From NCBI RefSeq assembly GCF_024757985.1, contig NZ_CP103289.1, forward strand, positions 868,001 to 932,000: a DNA stretch of 64,000 nucleotides, written 5' to 3'. The position numbers were made by a program, and so were the translations under genes. The notes beneath the pieces are model-generated. The model saw nothing but the letters and a program-made list of their open reading frames with translations. It did no database searches and was not told where the DNA came from. Of this stretch, positions 44,031-53,850 are shown in pieces. The DNA comes from Cellulomonas sp. NS3 (GTDB lineage: Bacteria > Actinomycetota > Actinomycetes > Actinomycetales > Cellulomonadaceae). Numbering within the stretch: the first letter of the stretch is position 1; the number at the start of each line of letters is the position of its first letter.

Positions 44031-45020
44031 TCAGTCGTGCCGGACGGGCGTGTGCCGCTCCGTGGCGACGAGCCGCGGGCCCTTCGGCGAGTCGACGACG
44101 TGCGCGACGAGCATCTCGCCGGGCCGCAGGAACGGGTCCTCGTGCGGCAGCGCGTCGGCCACCGCGCGGCGCGAGTGCTGCGCGAGCACGTCGAGCACCG
44201 TCGGCAGCACCGGGCGGTGCGTGCACACCACGACGTCGCGCCGCGAGCCCAGCAGCGTCCCGACGAGCGCGGCGACCCGCGCGGGGGAGTCCTCGTGGCG
44301 TGACTCGGTGAGCTCGGGGACGAGCCGCGGCACCAGGTGGGTCGCGCCCGCGTACGGCGCGAGGGTCTGCGTGCACCGGGCCCAGTGGCTCGTCACCAGG
44401 TCGGTGACGCCGAACGCCGAGAGCACGGGCACCATCTGCTCGGCCTGCTCCTGACCGGTGCGCGTGAGCGGCCGGTCGTCCTCGCCGCCGGGCCAGCTGC
44501 TGCGCTTGCGCGCCTGCCCGTGCCGGGCCACCACGAGCACCCGCGTGTCGAGCCGCTGCTTCGCGTGCTCCGCGAGCAGCACGTCGAGCGGCTCGCGGTC
44601 CTCCGTGCGCGTGAGCTTCTTGCGGGCCACGTCCGCGTCGACCCAGCGCACGGCGTCGATCTCGTCGCGCGACGCGCGCGGCACCGGCGGGCGGGCCAGC
44701 AGCGCGGGGCCGTCGGGCCGCCCGGCGACCTGGGCCGCCCAGTAGTGCACGCGCTTGAGGCGGCCGTCGGAGATCCGGTACTCGAGCCCGGGCAGGCGTC
44801 GCCCGAGCACGACGTCGTGCCCCGTCTCCTCGGCGACCTCGCGGACCGCGGCGACCGCCGGCGTCTCCTCGCCCTCGAGCTTGCCCTTGGGCCAGGACCA
44901 GTCCTTGTAACGAGGACGGTGCACGAGCGCGAGCTGGAGCCGCTCCTGGCGCACGCGCCACACCAGGGCCCCCGCGGCCTCGACGACCGTCTCCGGAGCG
45001 TCCCTCGCCGTCGTGCTCAC
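44031..45020 (-). CDS. mutT1: MutT1-like Nudix hydrolase fused to a histidine phosphatase
   Basis: A 329-aa two-domain protein. The N-terminal Nudix domain (about 10-160) has the box [22 protein letters not shown]. The C-terminal SixA-type phosphatase has [12 protein letters not shown] (catalytic His), a LTRTGQEQA helix and [11 protein letters not shown]. This fusion is the architecture of mycobacterial MutT1, which cleans 8-oxo-guanine nucleotides and acts on (di)nucleotide polyphosphates. As in mycobacteria it lies next to ppk; the GTG overlaps the ppk stop (GTGA). Confidence 0.92.
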   Translation of the reverse strand: MSTTARDAPETVVEAAGALVWRVRQERLQLALVHRPRYKDWSWPKGKLEGEETPAVAAVREVAEETGHDVVLGRRLPGLEYRISDGRLKRVHYWAAQVAGRPDGPALLARPPVPRASRDEIDAVRWVDADVARKKLTRTEDREPLDVLLAEHAKQRLDTRVLVVARHGQARKRSSWPGGEDDRPLTRTGQEQAEQMVPVLSAFGVTDLVTSHWARCTQTLAPYAGATHLVPRLVPELTESRHEDSPARVAALVGTLLGSRRDVVVCTHRPVLPTVLDVLAQHSRRAVADALPHEDPFLRPGEMLVAHVVDSPKGPRLVATERHTPVRHD

Positions 45021-47452
45021 CGGCTCCCCGGGCGGCGCCGCTGACGCTGGATGAGCGCGGTCTGCTGGTCGAGCAGCGGTGCGCCGTCGGGGCCCGTGTG
45101 GTGCCGCGTCCACGTGCCGTCGGCCCCGAGGTGCCAGCTCGACGTGCCCTGGTCCATCGACTCGTCGAGGAGGCTGACGAGCTCCGCGGTCTGGTCCGGG
45201 TCGGCGAGCCGGACGAGCGCCTCGACGCGCCGGTCGAGGTTGCGGTGCATGAGGTCGGCGGAGCCGATGAACACCTCGGGCCCCTCCTCGTCCGGCTGCG
45301 AGCTCCGTGAGGACGGGATGCCGTCGGACGCCGCGAACGCGAAGATCCGCGCGTGCTCGAGGAACCGCCCGAGGATCGACCGCACGCGGATCGTCTCGCT
45401 GAGCCCTGGCACACCCGGGCGCACCGCGCAGATCCCGCGCACCACGAGGTCGACGGGAACGCCCGCCTGCGACGCGCGGTACAGCGCGTCGATCACGGCC
45501 TCGTCGACCATCGAGTTGACCTTGATCTTGATCCACGCCGGCTTGCCCGCACGCGCGGCGGCGGCCTCGCGGTCGATGCGCTCGACGAGCCCCGAGCGCA
45601 CCGAGCGCGGCGCCACGAGCAGCCGGTGGAAGCGCGACTTGGGCGCGTAGCCCGAGAGCTGGTTGAACAGGCGCGTGAGGTCCTGGCCGACGTCCGGGTC
45701 GCACGTGAGCAGCCCGAGGTCGGTGTAGAGCCGCGCGGTCTTCGGGTTGTAGTTGCCGGTGCCGATGTGGCAGTAGCGGCGCAGCCCGTCGGGCTCCTGG
45801 CGCACGACGAGGCTCAGCTTGCAGTGCGTCTTGAGCCCGACGATCCCGTAGACGACGTGCACGCCGGCCTGCTCGAGCTTGCGGGCCCACGAGATGTTGG
45901 CCTGCTCGTCGAACCGGGCCTTGATCTCGACGAGCGCGAGGACCTGCTTGCCGGCCTCGGCCGCGTCGATCAGCGCGTCGACGATCGGGGAGTCGCCCGA
46001 CGTCCGGTACAGGGTCTGCTTGATCGCGAGCACGTGCGGGTCGGCGGCGGCCTGCTGCAGGAACGTCTGCACGGACGTCGAGAACGAGTCGTACGGGTGG
46101 TGCAGCAGGATGTCGCGGCGGCGGATCGCGGCGAACGCGTCGCTCGCCGACGCGCTCTCGACCTCCGCGAGGTACCGGTGCGTCGAGCCCGCGAAGCGCG
46201 GGTTCTGCAGCGCCGGGCGGTCGAGGTCCGCCACGAGGTTGAGGCCCGTGTGGTCGAGCGGCGCGGGCAGCTCGTAGACCTCCTCGTCGACGACCCCGAG
46301 CTCGCGCACGAGCAGGTCGCGGATGCGCGGGGAGATCCCGTCGGCGAGCTCGAGGCGCACCGGCGGGCCGAAGCGGCGGCGCAGCAGCTCCTTCTCCATC
46401 GCCTGGAGGAGGTTCTCGGCGTCGTCCTCCTCGACCTCGACGTCCTCGTTCCGGGTGACGCGGAAGGTGTGGTACTCGACGACCTCCATGCCCGGGAACA
46501 GGTGGTCGAGGTGCTGGGAGATGACGTCCTCGAGCGGCACGAACGACGTCGGGCCCATCTCGACGGCCGCGGCCTGGTTGCTCGGGCGCCCCCGTGCGTC
46601 GACGGCGATGTACCGGGGGAGCAGCGGCGGGACCTTGACGCGCGCGAAGTGCTCCTTGCCGGTCTGCGGGTTGAGCACCACGACGGCGAGGTTGAGCGAG
46701 AGCCCCGAGATGTACGGGAACGGGTGCGCCGGGTCGACCGCGAGCGGCGTGAGCACCGGGAAGATCTGCTTGCGGAAGAACTTGTGCAGGCGCTCCTGCT
46801 CGTCGTCGCCGAGCTCGTCCCAGCGGGCGAGCGTGATGCCCTCGGCGGCGAGCGCGGGCTGGACCTGCTCGGTGAAGCAGCGGGCGTGGCGGGCCATGAG
46901 CTCGTGCGCGCGCACGCTGATCGCCTCGAGCACCTGGCGGGGGCTCAAGCCCGACGCCGCGGTCACCGCGAGCCCCGTCGCGATGCGCCGCTTGAGGCCG
47001 GCGACGCGGACCATGAAGAACTCGTCGAGGTTCGAGGCGAAGATCGCGAGGTAGCGGACGCGCTCGAGCAGCGGCTGCTCGGGGTCCTCGGCGAGCTCGA
47101 GCACGCGCTGGTTGAACGCGAGCCAGCTGATCTCGCGGTCGAGGAACCGGTCCTCGGGCAGCGGCTCGTCCTCGGCGGAGTCCGCGTGCGCCGCGGCCGG
47201 CTCGTCGGCGATGTGCTCCGCGATGTGCGCGGCGAGCTCGGGCGGCAGCGGGCGCGGCCCGGGACGCCCCGTGACGTGGTCGACCGGCGCCTCGGCCGGG
47301 TCGGCCGGGGGGAGCGGCACGGCGCGCGTGGCCTCGGCGAGGGTCACGGCGTCGTCCGGTGTCTCGACCACCGCGGCGGCCGCGGACGAGGCGCGCGTCG
47401 TGCGGGCCGAGCGGGTCGTGCGCGTGCGGCGTGCTGGCGTGGCGTCGGTCAT
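45017..47452 (-). CDS. ppk: polyphosphate kinase 1
   Basis: An 811-aa PPK1 that polymerises ATP phosphate to polyphosphate. PPK1 N-domain start [50 protein letters not shown]; autophosphorylated His in [12 protein letters not shown]; the active-site segments [17 protein letters not shown] and [26 protein letters not shown]-terminal [17 protein letters not shown]. The N-terminal tail is about 85 residues of low-complexity sequence, longer than in E. coli. The ATG at 47452 overlaps the mshD stop (ATGA), and the end overlaps mutT1. Confidence 0.97.
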   Translation of the reverse strand: MTDATPARRTRTTRSARTTRASSAAAAVVETPDDAVTLAEATRAVPLPPADPAEAPVDHVTGRPGPRPLPPELAAHIAEHIADEPAAAHADSAEDEPLPEDRFLDREISWLAFNQRVLELAEDPEQPLLERVRYLAIFASNLDEFFMVRVAGLKRRIATGLAVTAASGLSPRQVLEAISVRAHELMARHARCFTEQVQPALAAEGITLARWDELGDDEQERLHKFFRKQIFPVLTPLAVDPAHPFPYISGLSLNLAVVVLNPQTGKEHFARVKVPPLLPRYIAVDARGRPSNQAAAVEMGPTSFVPLEDVISQHLDHLFPGMEVVEYHTFRVTRNEDVEVEEDDAENLLQAMEKELLRRRFGPPVRLELADGISPRIRDLLVRELGVVDEEVYELPAPLDHTGLNLVADLDRPALQNPRFAGSTHRYLAEVESASASDAFAAIRRRDILLHHPYDSFSTSVQTFLQQAAADPHVLAIKQTLYRTSGDSPIVDALIDAAEAGKQVLALVEIKARFDEQANISWARKLEQAGVHVVYGIVGLKTHCKLSLVVRQEPDGLRRYCHIGTGNYNPKTARLYTDLGLLTCDPDVGQDLTRLFNQLSGYAPKSRFHRLLVAPRSVRSGLVERIDREAAAARAGKPAWIKIKVNSMVDEAVIDALYRASQAGVPVDLVVRGICAVRPGVPGLSETIRVRSILGRFLEHARIFAFAASDGIPSSRSSQPDEEGPEVFIGSADLMHRNLDRRVEALVRLADPDQTAELVSLLDESMDQGTSSWHLGADGTWTRHHTGPDGAPLLDQQTALIQRQRRRPGSR

Positions 47453-48537
47453 CGTTCCATCGTTCCACTCGGAGGTGAACCGGGGGTGTCCGGCAGGGTG
47501 GGCGGGTCCGTGGGGCCCGGGGGCAGCGGCGCACGCTCGGGCGACCCGAGCAGCACGTCGACGGCGCTGCGCACGAAGCCCGCGCGCGTGTAGGTGCGCA
47601 CCGCGGCGATGTTCTCGCGCTCGGTGTACAGGATCACCGAGCGCAGCCCGCGACCGGCGAGGTGCTCGAGCGCGAGGGCCGTCAGCGCGCCCCCCAGGCC
47701 GAGGCCCTGCGCGTCCGGGTCGACGCCGAGCGCGTAGATCTCGCCGACCGCCTCGGGGCTCGTCGCGTCGGGGGCGTGCACCTTGGTCCACAGGGACGCG
47801 AGCAGCGTGCCGTCGCGCTCGGCGAGCAGCAGGCCCGCGGGGTCGAACCACGGCTCGGCCTCGCGGGCGCGCAGGTCGGCGAGGGTCATCCGGCCCTGCT
47901 CGGGGTGGTCGGCGAATGCGCGCGCGTTGACGCGCAGCCACGCGTCCTCGTCCTGCCCGGGGACGAACGTGCGGACGCGCACGCCGTCGGGCAGGGGGCG
48001 CGCGGGCTCGGGGTGCGCGGGCCGGGGGCCGGGCGCCGCGGTCGGGGCGTCGGCTGGGACCCGCCCGTCAGCCGCCGCCTCCGGTGCCGGGGGCGCGAGG
48101 TCGAGGCGCATCTGCCACAGCTCGCGCACCGGCACGAGCCCGTGCCGCGCGGCCAGGGCACGCGCCGCGGGGAGGTCGCCGTGCGCCCAGACGGCGAGCG
48201 CGCCATGGGCGTCCCCGGCGGCGACCGACCCGGCGCCGCCGAGCAGCGCGGTCCCGGTCCCGCGGCGGCGGGCGTCCGGGGCGACGACGAGCTCGGCCGT
48301 CGGGTCCGGGGTCGCCGCGAGGTCGACCTGCGCGTAGCCGAGCAGCGATCCCGCCTCGTCGCGTGCGAGCACGTGGCGGACGTCGGCGGCGGCGTCGGAG
48401 AGCCACAGGAGCGGCTGCTCCGACAGCGGTGCGACCCCGTCGACGGCCTGCGCCGCCTCGGCGACCCGGCGCACGTCGGCGGCCACCGCCTCGGCGAGCG
48501 GGCCGGTCACGACGTCGAGGGCCACCATGCGGCTCAT
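47449..48537 (-). CDS. mshD: MshD, mycothiol synthase (double GNAT acetyltransferase)
   Basis: A 362-aa protein with two GNAT domains, the arrangement of mycothiol synthase, which acetylates Cys-GlcN-Ins in the last step of mycothiol synthesis. N-domain: [23 protein letters not shown]-domain: [56 protein letters not shown], the strongly conserved MshD acetyl-CoA and substrate stretch. A Pro/Ala linker of about 30 residues joins them. Start at 48537 ([10 protein letters not shown]) or 48528. Mycothiol is specific to actinobacteria, which anchors the taxonomy. Confidence 0.93.
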   Translation of the reverse strand: MSRMVALDVVTGPLAEAVAADVRRVAEAAQAVDGVAPLSEQPLLWLSDAAADVRHVLARDEAGSLLGYAQVDLAATPDPTAELVVAPDARRRGTGTALLGGAGSVAAGDAHGALAVWAHGDLPAARALAARHGLVPVRELWQMRLDLAPPAPEAAADGRVPADAPTAAPGPRPAHPEPARPLPDGVRVRTFVPGQDEDAWLRVNARAFADHPEQGRMTLADLRAREAEPWFDPAGLLLAERDGTLLASLWTKVHAPDATSPEAVGEIYALGVDPDAQGLGLGGALTALALEHLAGRGLRSVILYTERENIAAVRTYTRAGFVRSAVDVLLGSPERAPLPPGPTDPPTLPDTPGSPPSGTMER

Positions 48538-48586
48538 CCCACCACGGGGCCCGGGGTTCGCGCAGGGCGACGAGCCGGACCGCGCC

Positions 48587-49150
48587 TCACGAGGGCAGGG
48601 CCGCCTGCGCGAACCGGGCCGCGCGCGCGAGCCGGTCGCCGAGCCCGGGCGGCACCTCGTCGGGCAGGGCGTCGAGCGGCCACCACGCGACATCGGTGCT
48701 CTCGTCGCTCACCGTGACCACGTCCGCCGGGTCCGCGAGCACCACGAACCCGACGTCGAGGTGCCACGCGCACCGCGCGAAGCCGTCGCCGAGCGCGTGC
48801 CGGTCGAGGTCGGCCGCACGGGTCGTCGGGACCCGGGCGTGCGTGACCCCGGTCTCCTCGCGCAGCTCGCGGAGCGCGGCGGCGAGCAGGTCGGCGTCGC
48901 CCGCGTCGAGGTGGCCGCCAGGCTGGACCCAGAACCGTCCCTTGCGGTGGAAGCACAGCAGCGCCCGCGTGAGCGACGCGTCGAGCACGAGCGCGCTCGC
49001 CGTCACGTGCTCGCGGAGCTCCCGGCCGAGCGCGGCGTCGCCGTGCGCGGCCAGGTGCGCGAGCACGCCCGCGCGCACGTCGGCCGCCCCGGGCCCGTCG
49101 GTGCCGAGGTCCGTGACCACGCGCCGGGCGTCGTCCAGCAGCGCGCTCAC
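48587..49150 (-). CDS. Nudix hydrolase
   Basis: A 187-aa protein with an N-terminal helical part and a Nudix domain: WVQPGGHLDAGDADLLAAALRELREETGV, a Nudix box in which the first Glu position is Asp. It is followed by FARCAWHLDVGFVVLADPAD, as in NTP or ADP-ribose type hydrolases. The GTG overlaps the GNAT stop (GTGA). Substrate unknown. Confidence 0.88.
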   Translation of the reverse strand: MSALLDDARRVVTDLGTDGPGAADVRAGVLAHLAAHGDAALGRELREHVTASALVLDASLTRALLCFHRKGRFWVQPGGHLDAGDADLLAAALRELREETGVTHARVPTTRAADLDRHALGDGFARCAWHLDVGFVVLADPADVVTVSDESTDVAWWPLDALPDEVPPGLGDRLARAARFAQAALPS

Positions 49151-49740
49151 GTGGCCGTCGCCCGCACCGCCGCGGCCGCCGCCGACGCCGGCCACTCGTC
49201 GGAGAGCATCGCGAACACGAGCTCGTCCGACCACTCGCCCTTGAACAGCTCGTTGCGGACGAAGTGCGCCTCGTGCCGCAGCCCGAGCCGCGCCGCGAGC
49301 CGCGCGGACGCGCCGTTGCGGGCGTCGAGCCGCGCGACGACCCGGTGCAGCCCGAGCCCGTCGAACCCGAGGCCGAGCAGCGCCGCCGCCGCCTCGTTCG
49401 CGTACCCGCGGCCCTGCACGTCGGGGTGCAGCACGTACCCGATCTCCCCGGCGGCGTGCACGACGCTGTGGAAGAACAGCACGACGTCGCCGACGAGCCG
49501 CCCGGTCCCGCGCTCCTCGACGCCGAGCGTGAGCGTCTGCCCCGCGTCCGTCAGCTCCCGTCGCGCCCAGTCGGCCGCGAGCCGGGCGCGCAGGACCTCG
49601 CGCGTCATCGGCTCGAACGGCAGGTAGCGGCACACCTCGGGGTCGCCGCGGTACGTGAGCATCGCGTCGAGGTCCGCCTCGGTCAGCGGCCGCAGCAGCA
49701 GGCGCCGGGTGGTGATCGGGTAGGTCGGTCGCAGGTGCAC
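49147..49740 (-). CDS. GNAT acetyltransferase, RimJ/RimL type
   Basis: A 197-aa acetyltransferase. Typical start TTRRLLLRPLTEADLDAMLTYRGDPEVCRYLPFEPMT; acetyl-CoA site GEIGYVLHPDVQGRGYANEAAAALLGLGFDGLGLHRVVARLDARNGASARLAARLGLRHEAHFVRN. The family modifies protein N-termini or small amines; the target is unknown. The GTG at 49740 has no Shine-Dalgarno; a CAGGCT hexamer 7 nt upstream suggests leaderless translation. It is coupled to the Nudix gene. Confidence 0.9.
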   Translation of the reverse strand: MHLRPTYPITTRRLLLRPLTEADLDAMLTYRGDPEVCRYLPFEPMTREVLRARLAADWARRELTDAGQTLTLGVEERGTGRLVGDVVLFFHSVVHAAGEIGYVLHPDVQGRGYANEAAAALLGLGFDGLGLHRVVARLDARNGASARLAARLGLRHEAHFVRNELFKGEWSDELVFAMLSDEWPASAAAAAVRATAT

Positions 49741-49777
49741 GGCGCCCAGCCTGGCACCCCACGACGGCGGCCGGTAC

Positions 49778-50218
49778 TCACCCCCAGTCGCAGGCCAGGT
49801 CGGCGTCGGCGACGATCCCCGCGACGGGCCGGTCCCACGACCGCACGAACGTCTCGGCGTCCTGCGCGCTCGCGAAGTAGAGGACCCGACCCCACCACTG
49901 CACCCCCGGGTCGAGCGTCAGCGCCTCGACCGCGTTGCTCACGCACGCGAGCGGGGTGCCCCCCGCCCAGTACCCGAGGCCGGCGAGCTCCTGGTCCTGG
50001 GGCCCGTCCACGGGTGGCAGGCCGGCGGCACCGTCCGAGACCTCGAGCACCACCGCCCACCACGGGCCGGGACCGCCGTGCATGACCTCCTCCTCGCCGA
50101 CCGACGGCGGCCACGTCGGTGCGGGTGGCGCGGCGACCGGCGGCGCGGGCGTGCTCGGCGTCGGCGGGGGTGCCGGCGTGCGGCTGGGGGAGGGCGTGAC
50201 GGTCGGGGACGGCGGCAC
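49778..50218 (-). CDS. unknown protein with a proline-rich N-terminus
   Basis: 146 aa if started at the GTG at 50218 (GAGGAGAGG 7 nt upstream), or 101 aa from the ATG at 50083 (GAGGAGGAGG close before it). The first 45 residues are Pro/Thr/Ser-rich; the remainder (PWWAVVLEVSDGAAG..., ACVSNAVEALTLDPGVQWWGRVLYFASAQDAETFVRSWDRPVAGIVADADLACDWG) looks like a small alpha/beta domain rich in Trp. No family recognised, no signal peptide. It is divergent from the kinase at 50371. Confidence 0.6.
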   Translation of the reverse strand: MPPSPTVTPSPSRTPAPPPTPSTPAPPVAAPPAPTWPPSVGEEEVMHGGPGPWWAVVLEVSDGAAGLPPVDGPQDQELAGLGYWAGGTPLACVSNAVEALTLDPGVQWWGRVLYFASAQDAETFVRSWDRPVAGIVADADLACDWG

Positions 50219-50370
50219 GTCAGGTCCTCTCCTCGTCCGGCCGTCACCTGGGTCAACGGAGACCTCCGCCGGAACGTTGGGTGCAGCCTGCCGGGCGGGC
50301 CGCCCGATCCGCACACCACCCCCGCGACGTCTCCTCGGATTGGTCCCCGTCCCGGTGGGAGACTGGGGCG

Positions 50371-50925
50371 GTGCCCCCGACGACCCTGCCCCGCCGTGTG
50401 CGGGTCGTCGGGATCAGCGGCGCGGGCAAGACCACGACCGCGCACGAGGCCGCCCGGAGGCTCGGCGTCCCGCACCTCGAGCTCGACGACGTCTTCTGGC
50501 TCCCGGGCTGGCAGCTGCGCGAGCTCGACGACGGGTTCCGGGAGCTGCGCGAGCGGCTCGCGCAGGCGCCGGACGGCTGGGTCGCGTGCGGGAACTGGCA
50601 CACCCGGGTAGGGCCGCTGCTCGACGACGTGGAGCTCGTGGTGTGGCTCGACCACCCGCGGTGGCTGGTCATGGCGCAGGTCGTGCGCCGGACGCTCGTG
50701 CGGGCCGTGACGCGGCGTGAGCTCTGCCACGGCAACCGCGAGCTCTGGTCGGGGGTGGTCGCGCGGGACCCCGAGCGCAACATCGTGCTCTGGACCTGGA
50801 CGCGGTACGCGAGCACGCAGGAGCGGTACCGGGCGCTCGCGGCGGAGGGCTCCGTGCCCGTGCTCCGGCTGCGCGGGCGGCGCGCGGTGCGTGCGTGGCT
50901 CGACGGGCTCGGGGGTGCGGCGTGA
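50371..50925 (+). CDS. P-loop small-molecule kinase (adenylate-kinase/topology-modulation-like)
   Basis: A 184-aa P-loop protein: Walker A GISGAGKTTTAHEAA, LELDDVFWLPGWQ and WVACGNWHTRVGPLLDDVELVVWLDHPRWLVMAQVVRRTLVRAVTRRELCHGNRE, as in the FlaR/topology-modulation group related to adenylate kinase and shikimate kinase. Substrate unknown. The GTG at 50371 has GAGACT 6 nt before it, consistent with a leaderless start. The stop overlaps the flavoprotein start (GTGA). Confidence 0.85.
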   Translation: MPPTTLPRRVRVVGISGAGKTTTAHEAARRLGVPHLELDDVFWLPGWQLRELDDGFRELRERLAQAPDGWVACGNWHTRVGPLLDDVELVVWLDHPRWLVMAQVVRRTLVRAVTRRELCHGNRELWSGVVARDPERNIVLWTWTRYASTQERYRALAAEGSVPVLRLRGRRAVRAWLDGLGGAA

Positions 50926-52229
50926 GCGGCACGGTGCCGGCGGCCGACCCGAGGTCCGCGGCCCACCCGACGTCCGGCACCGCCCCGACGTCCGGGACCG
51001 CCCCGACGACCGCGGCTGCGCCGGGGCCGCTCGCGCCGGACGTCGACGTCGTGGTCATCGGCGCGGGGCAGGCCGGGCTGTCCGCGGCCTTCCACCTGCG
51101 GCGCGTCGGGTTCGTCCCGCACGCCGAGGCCGGGCGCACGCGGTCCGGCGCGCGCGGCACGTTCGTCGTGCTCGACGCCGACGCGGCCCCGGGCGGGGCG
51201 TGGCAGCACCGCGCGGTCGGGCTGACGATGGCGCACGTCCACGGCGTCCACGAGCTGCCCGGCTCGGTGCTCCCCGACGCCGGCCCCGGCGACCTCGCGC
51301 GCGACGTCATCCGTGCGTACTTCGCGGCGTACGAGGCCGAGCACGGGCTGCACGTGCGCCGCCCGGTGCACGTCCGCGCGGTGCGGGACGTCGGGGGACC
51401 GGACCGGCTGCTCGCCGTCGAGACGGTCGAGTCGCCGGGCGCGGCGGGCCGTGGCGCCGACGCCGGGGCCGACGACGGGCCGCGGCGACGCACCGACCCG
51501 GGGCCGCGGGCGCGCACGTGGCGCGCGCGGGCGGTCGTCAACGCCACCGGGACCTGGACCAAGCCGTTCTGGCCGGCCTACCCGGGCCGCTCGACCTTCC
51601 GCGGCCGCCAGCTGCACTCGCGCGACGTGCACGACGTGGCGGACCTCGCCGGCGACCGCGTGATCGTCGTCGGCGGCGGGACGTCCGCGGTGCAGCTGCT
51701 CCTCGCGCTCGCGGACGTCGCCGCGCGCACGACCTGGGTCACGCGGCGCGAGCCCCAGTGGATCGACGACGCCGCGCTGACTCCCGAGCTCGGGCGCGAG
51801 GCGGTCGCGCGCGTGGCGGAGCGCACCGCGGCGGGCCTGCCGCCCGAGAGCGTCGTGAGCGTCACCGGGCTGCCGCTCACCGACGCGTACCGGGCCGGCA
51901 TCGCGTCGGGCGTGCTCGTCCGCCGCCCCATGTTCGCCCGGCTCGTGCCGCGCGGCGCACGCTGGGAGGTCGGGTCGGTGCCCGACGACGTCCCGGTGTA
52001 CGTGCGCGCCGACACGATCGTCTGGGCGACGGGGTTCCGCTCGGCCCTCGACCACCTCGCGCCGCTGCGCCTGCGCGGACCCGGCGGGGGGATCGTCATG
52101 GAGGGCACGCAGGTCGCCGCCGACCCGCGGCTCCAGCTCGTCGGGTACGGCCCGAGCGCGTCGACCGTCGGCGCGAACCGGGCCGGTCGCGAGGCGGTGC
52201 GGAACCTGCGGCGCGCGCTCGGGGTCTGA
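50922..52229 (+). CDS. FAD-dependent flavin-monooxygenase-like oxidoreductase
   Basis: A 435-aa two-dinucleotide-binding flavoprotein. N-terminal Ser/Thr/Ala/Pro repeat tail (about 40 residues), then the FAD motif VDVVVIGAGQAGLSAAFHLRR, the FMO-like WQHR and HVHGVHELPG segments, the second Rossmann motif DRVIVVGGGTSAVQLLLAL (NADPH), and IVWATGFRSALDHLAPL, the ATG motif before the C-terminus. It resembles putative flavoprotein monooxygenases/NAD(P)-binding proteins of the CzcO type. Coupled to the kinase gene. Confidence 0.87.
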   Translation: MSGTVPAADPRSAAHPTSGTAPTSGTAPTTAAAPGPLAPDVDVVVIGAGQAGLSAAFHLRRVGFVPHAEAGRTRSGARGTFVVLDADAAPGGAWQHRAVGLTMAHVHGVHELPGSVLPDAGPGDLARDVIRAYFAAYEAEHGLHVRRPVHVRAVRDVGGPDRLLAVETVESPGAAGRGADAGADDGPRRRTDPGPRARTWRARAVVNATGTWTKPFWPAYPGRSTFRGRQLHSRDVHDVADLAGDRVIVVGGGTSAVQLLLALADVAARTTWVTRREPQWIDDAALTPELGREAVARVAERTAAGLPPESVVSVTGLPLTDAYRAGIASGVLVRRPMFARLVPRGARWEVGSVPDDVPVYVRADTIVWATGFRSALDHLAPLRLRGPGGGIVMEGTQVAADPRLQLVGYGPSASTVGANRAGREAVRNLRRALGV

Positions 52230-52273
52230 GCGCGGGGGTCGGTCTCAGGCCGGGCCGACGCCGGTGCCGCCCT

Positions 52274-52378
52274 GCACGCCGGCGGCCCGGCCCCGCACGC
52301 CGGCGGCCCGGCCCCGCACGCCGGCGGCCCGGCCCCGCACGCCGGCGGCCCGGCCCCGCACACCGGCGGCTCGGTCCC
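52274..52378. repeat. 21-bp intergenic tandem repeat, five copies
   Basis: Unit GCACGCCGGCGGCCCGGCCC plus one base recurs at 52274, 52295, 52316 and 52337; the fifth copy (52358) is diverged at three positions. The fifth copy forms the left arm of the adjacent terminator. Confidence 0.9.
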
Positions 52379-52405
52379 GAGGGATCGGGACCGAGCCGCC
52401 GGTGT
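52360..52405. terminator. strong bidirectional terminator built on a repeat copy
   Basis: A perfect 21-bp stem (outer half ACACCGGCGG / CCGCCGGTGT, inner half CTCGGTCCCGA / TCGGGACCGAG) with a GGGA tetraloop, between the convergent flavoprotein and mannanase genes. Confidence 0.88.
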
Positions 52406-52443
52406 CGTGCGGTGTCGCCTGACCTGGCGTCAGCCGGCGTGCG

Positions 52444-53850
52444 TCAGCCCGCGGTGCACGCCACCGGCACGGCGCCGGTCGGAGCCGTGCCCGCGCCGAT
52501 GAAGCCGTACGTCGTGGTCGCGCCCGCGCCGAGCAGGCCGTTCCACGCCGCGTTCTTCACCGTGTTCGTCGCGCCCGAGGCCGAGTGCGTGCCGCTCCAC
52601 AGCTGGGAGACGGTGCTGCCCGCAGGGAGCTGGAAGGACGTCGTCCAGCTACCGATCATCTTCGAGCCGGCCGTGACGGTGACGGACGCCTGGTAGCCGC
52701 CGCCCCAGCTGTTGCCGACCTTCAGCGTCGCGGAGCACGCGCCGGTGCCCTGGGTGGCCGTCGGGGTCGGCGTCGGGGTGGCCGTGGGGGTGGGCGTCGG
52801 CGTCGGGGTCGGGGTCACGGTGACCGTGGGGGTCGGCGTGGGCGTCGGGGTCGGGCCGCCGAAGATGGTGGCCGTCTTCGCGGTCGCCTTGATGCCGTTG
52901 GCGCCGTTGAACAGGCGCGTGCCCCACGGGGACAGCGCGTTCTTGTTGAAGCCCGTCACGAGGTCCAGGTACTCGACGCCGCCGCCGTTGCCGCTCCACG
53001 ACCAGCCGAGCCAGCCGATGCCGCGCGCCTGCGACTCCGCGAGGATCGTGTCCTCGTCCGGGTTGCCGTCGGAGTGGTCGAACCCGAACTCGCCGACGAT
53101 CAGCGGCAGGTTCTTGGCCTTGAACGCGTCCAGGTACGCCGTGATCGTCGAGGCCTGCGCGTACACGCCGTACATGTGCACCGAGAAGACGGTGTTCGCG
53201 TCGGGGTCGGCGGCGAAGATCGCGGCCGCGTTGTCGCGCATGATGCCGGCCCAGTCCTGGCCCCAGTTCGGCGCGTCGACGACGATCGTGTTCCTGATGC
53301 CGGCGGCGCGCAGGCGCTTGATCGCGGCCTGGTTGTCGGCGACGTAGCTCGCGTTGGTCGTCGCGTTGTTGCCGTAGGGCTCGTTGCCGATGTTGACCAG
53401 GACGTAGTCCTCCTGGCCGACGACGGCGTCCTTGACCGAGATCCAGTAGTCGGTCGCCTTCGCGAGCGTCGTGGCGCCGGACTGCTCGCCGTAGCCGGTC
53501 GTGTCGTGGACCTCCAGGATCGAGATCATCTTGTTCGCCTTGGCCAGCGAGATGACGTTCTTGACGTCCGCGACGTCGTTCCTGGTCCAGCGGTCGCCGT
53601 TGGACAGGACGGTCCGGACCGAGTTCGCGCCGAGGCTCGCCATGTCCGCGAACGACTGCGTCTGCGTCGCGTACCAGGTGTGGGCGTGGTTGACGCCCCG
53701 GAAGACGAACGGCGTGCCGTTGCGCTCGACGAGCCGGCCGTTCGCGACGTGCAGCCCGACGGGGTCGGCCGCGGTCGCCGACGTCGCGGCACCGACGGGG
53801 AGGATCAGCGCGGCGGCGAGCGCGCCCGCGACCCAGAGTCGATTCCTCAT
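52444..53850 (-). CDS. secreted GH5 beta-mannanase-type endoglycanase with CBM2
   Basis: A 468-aa secreted enzyme. Signal peptide MRNRLWVAGALAAALILPVGAA..ATAA; GH5 catalytic domain about 42-325 with GVNHAHTWYATQTQSFADMA typical of subfamily 8 mannanases, acid/base Glu in VNIGNEPYGN (E157) and nucleophile Glu in LIVGEFGFDHSDG (E254). A Pro-Thr linker (about 331-367) leads to a CBM2 cellulose-binding module with two terminal Cys (CSATLKVGNSWGGGYQ ... PVACTAG). The enzyme would cut mannan while bound to cellulose. The ATG at 53850 follows AGGAAG. Typical of cellulolytic actinobacteria. Confidence 0.95.
   Translation of the reverse strand: MRNRLWVAGALAAALILPVGAATSATAADPVGLHVANGRLVERNGTPFVFRGVNHAHTWYATQTQSFADMASLGANSVRTVLSNGDRWTRNDVADVKNVISLAKANKMISILEVHDTTGYGEQSGATTLAKATDYWISVKDAVVGQEDYVLVNIGNEPYGNNATTNASYVADNQAAIKRLRAAGIRNTIVVDAPNWGQDWAGIMRDNAAAIFAADPDANTVFSVHMYGVYAQASTITAYLDAFKAKNLPLIVGEFGFDHSDGNPDEDTILAESQARGIGWLGWSWSGNGGGVEYLDLVTGFNKNALSPWGTRLFNGANGIKATAKTATIFGGPTPTPTPTPTVTVTPTPTPTPTPTATPTPTPTATQGTGACSATLKVGNSWGGGYQASVTVTAGSKMIGSWTTSFQLPAGSTVSQLWSGTHSASGATNTVKNAAWNGLLGAGATTTYGFIGAGTAPTGAVPVACTAG

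Noticed and set aside
52274-52378. CRISPR array
   Set aside because: The 21-bp units are directly adjacent with no spacers, so this is a tandem repeat.
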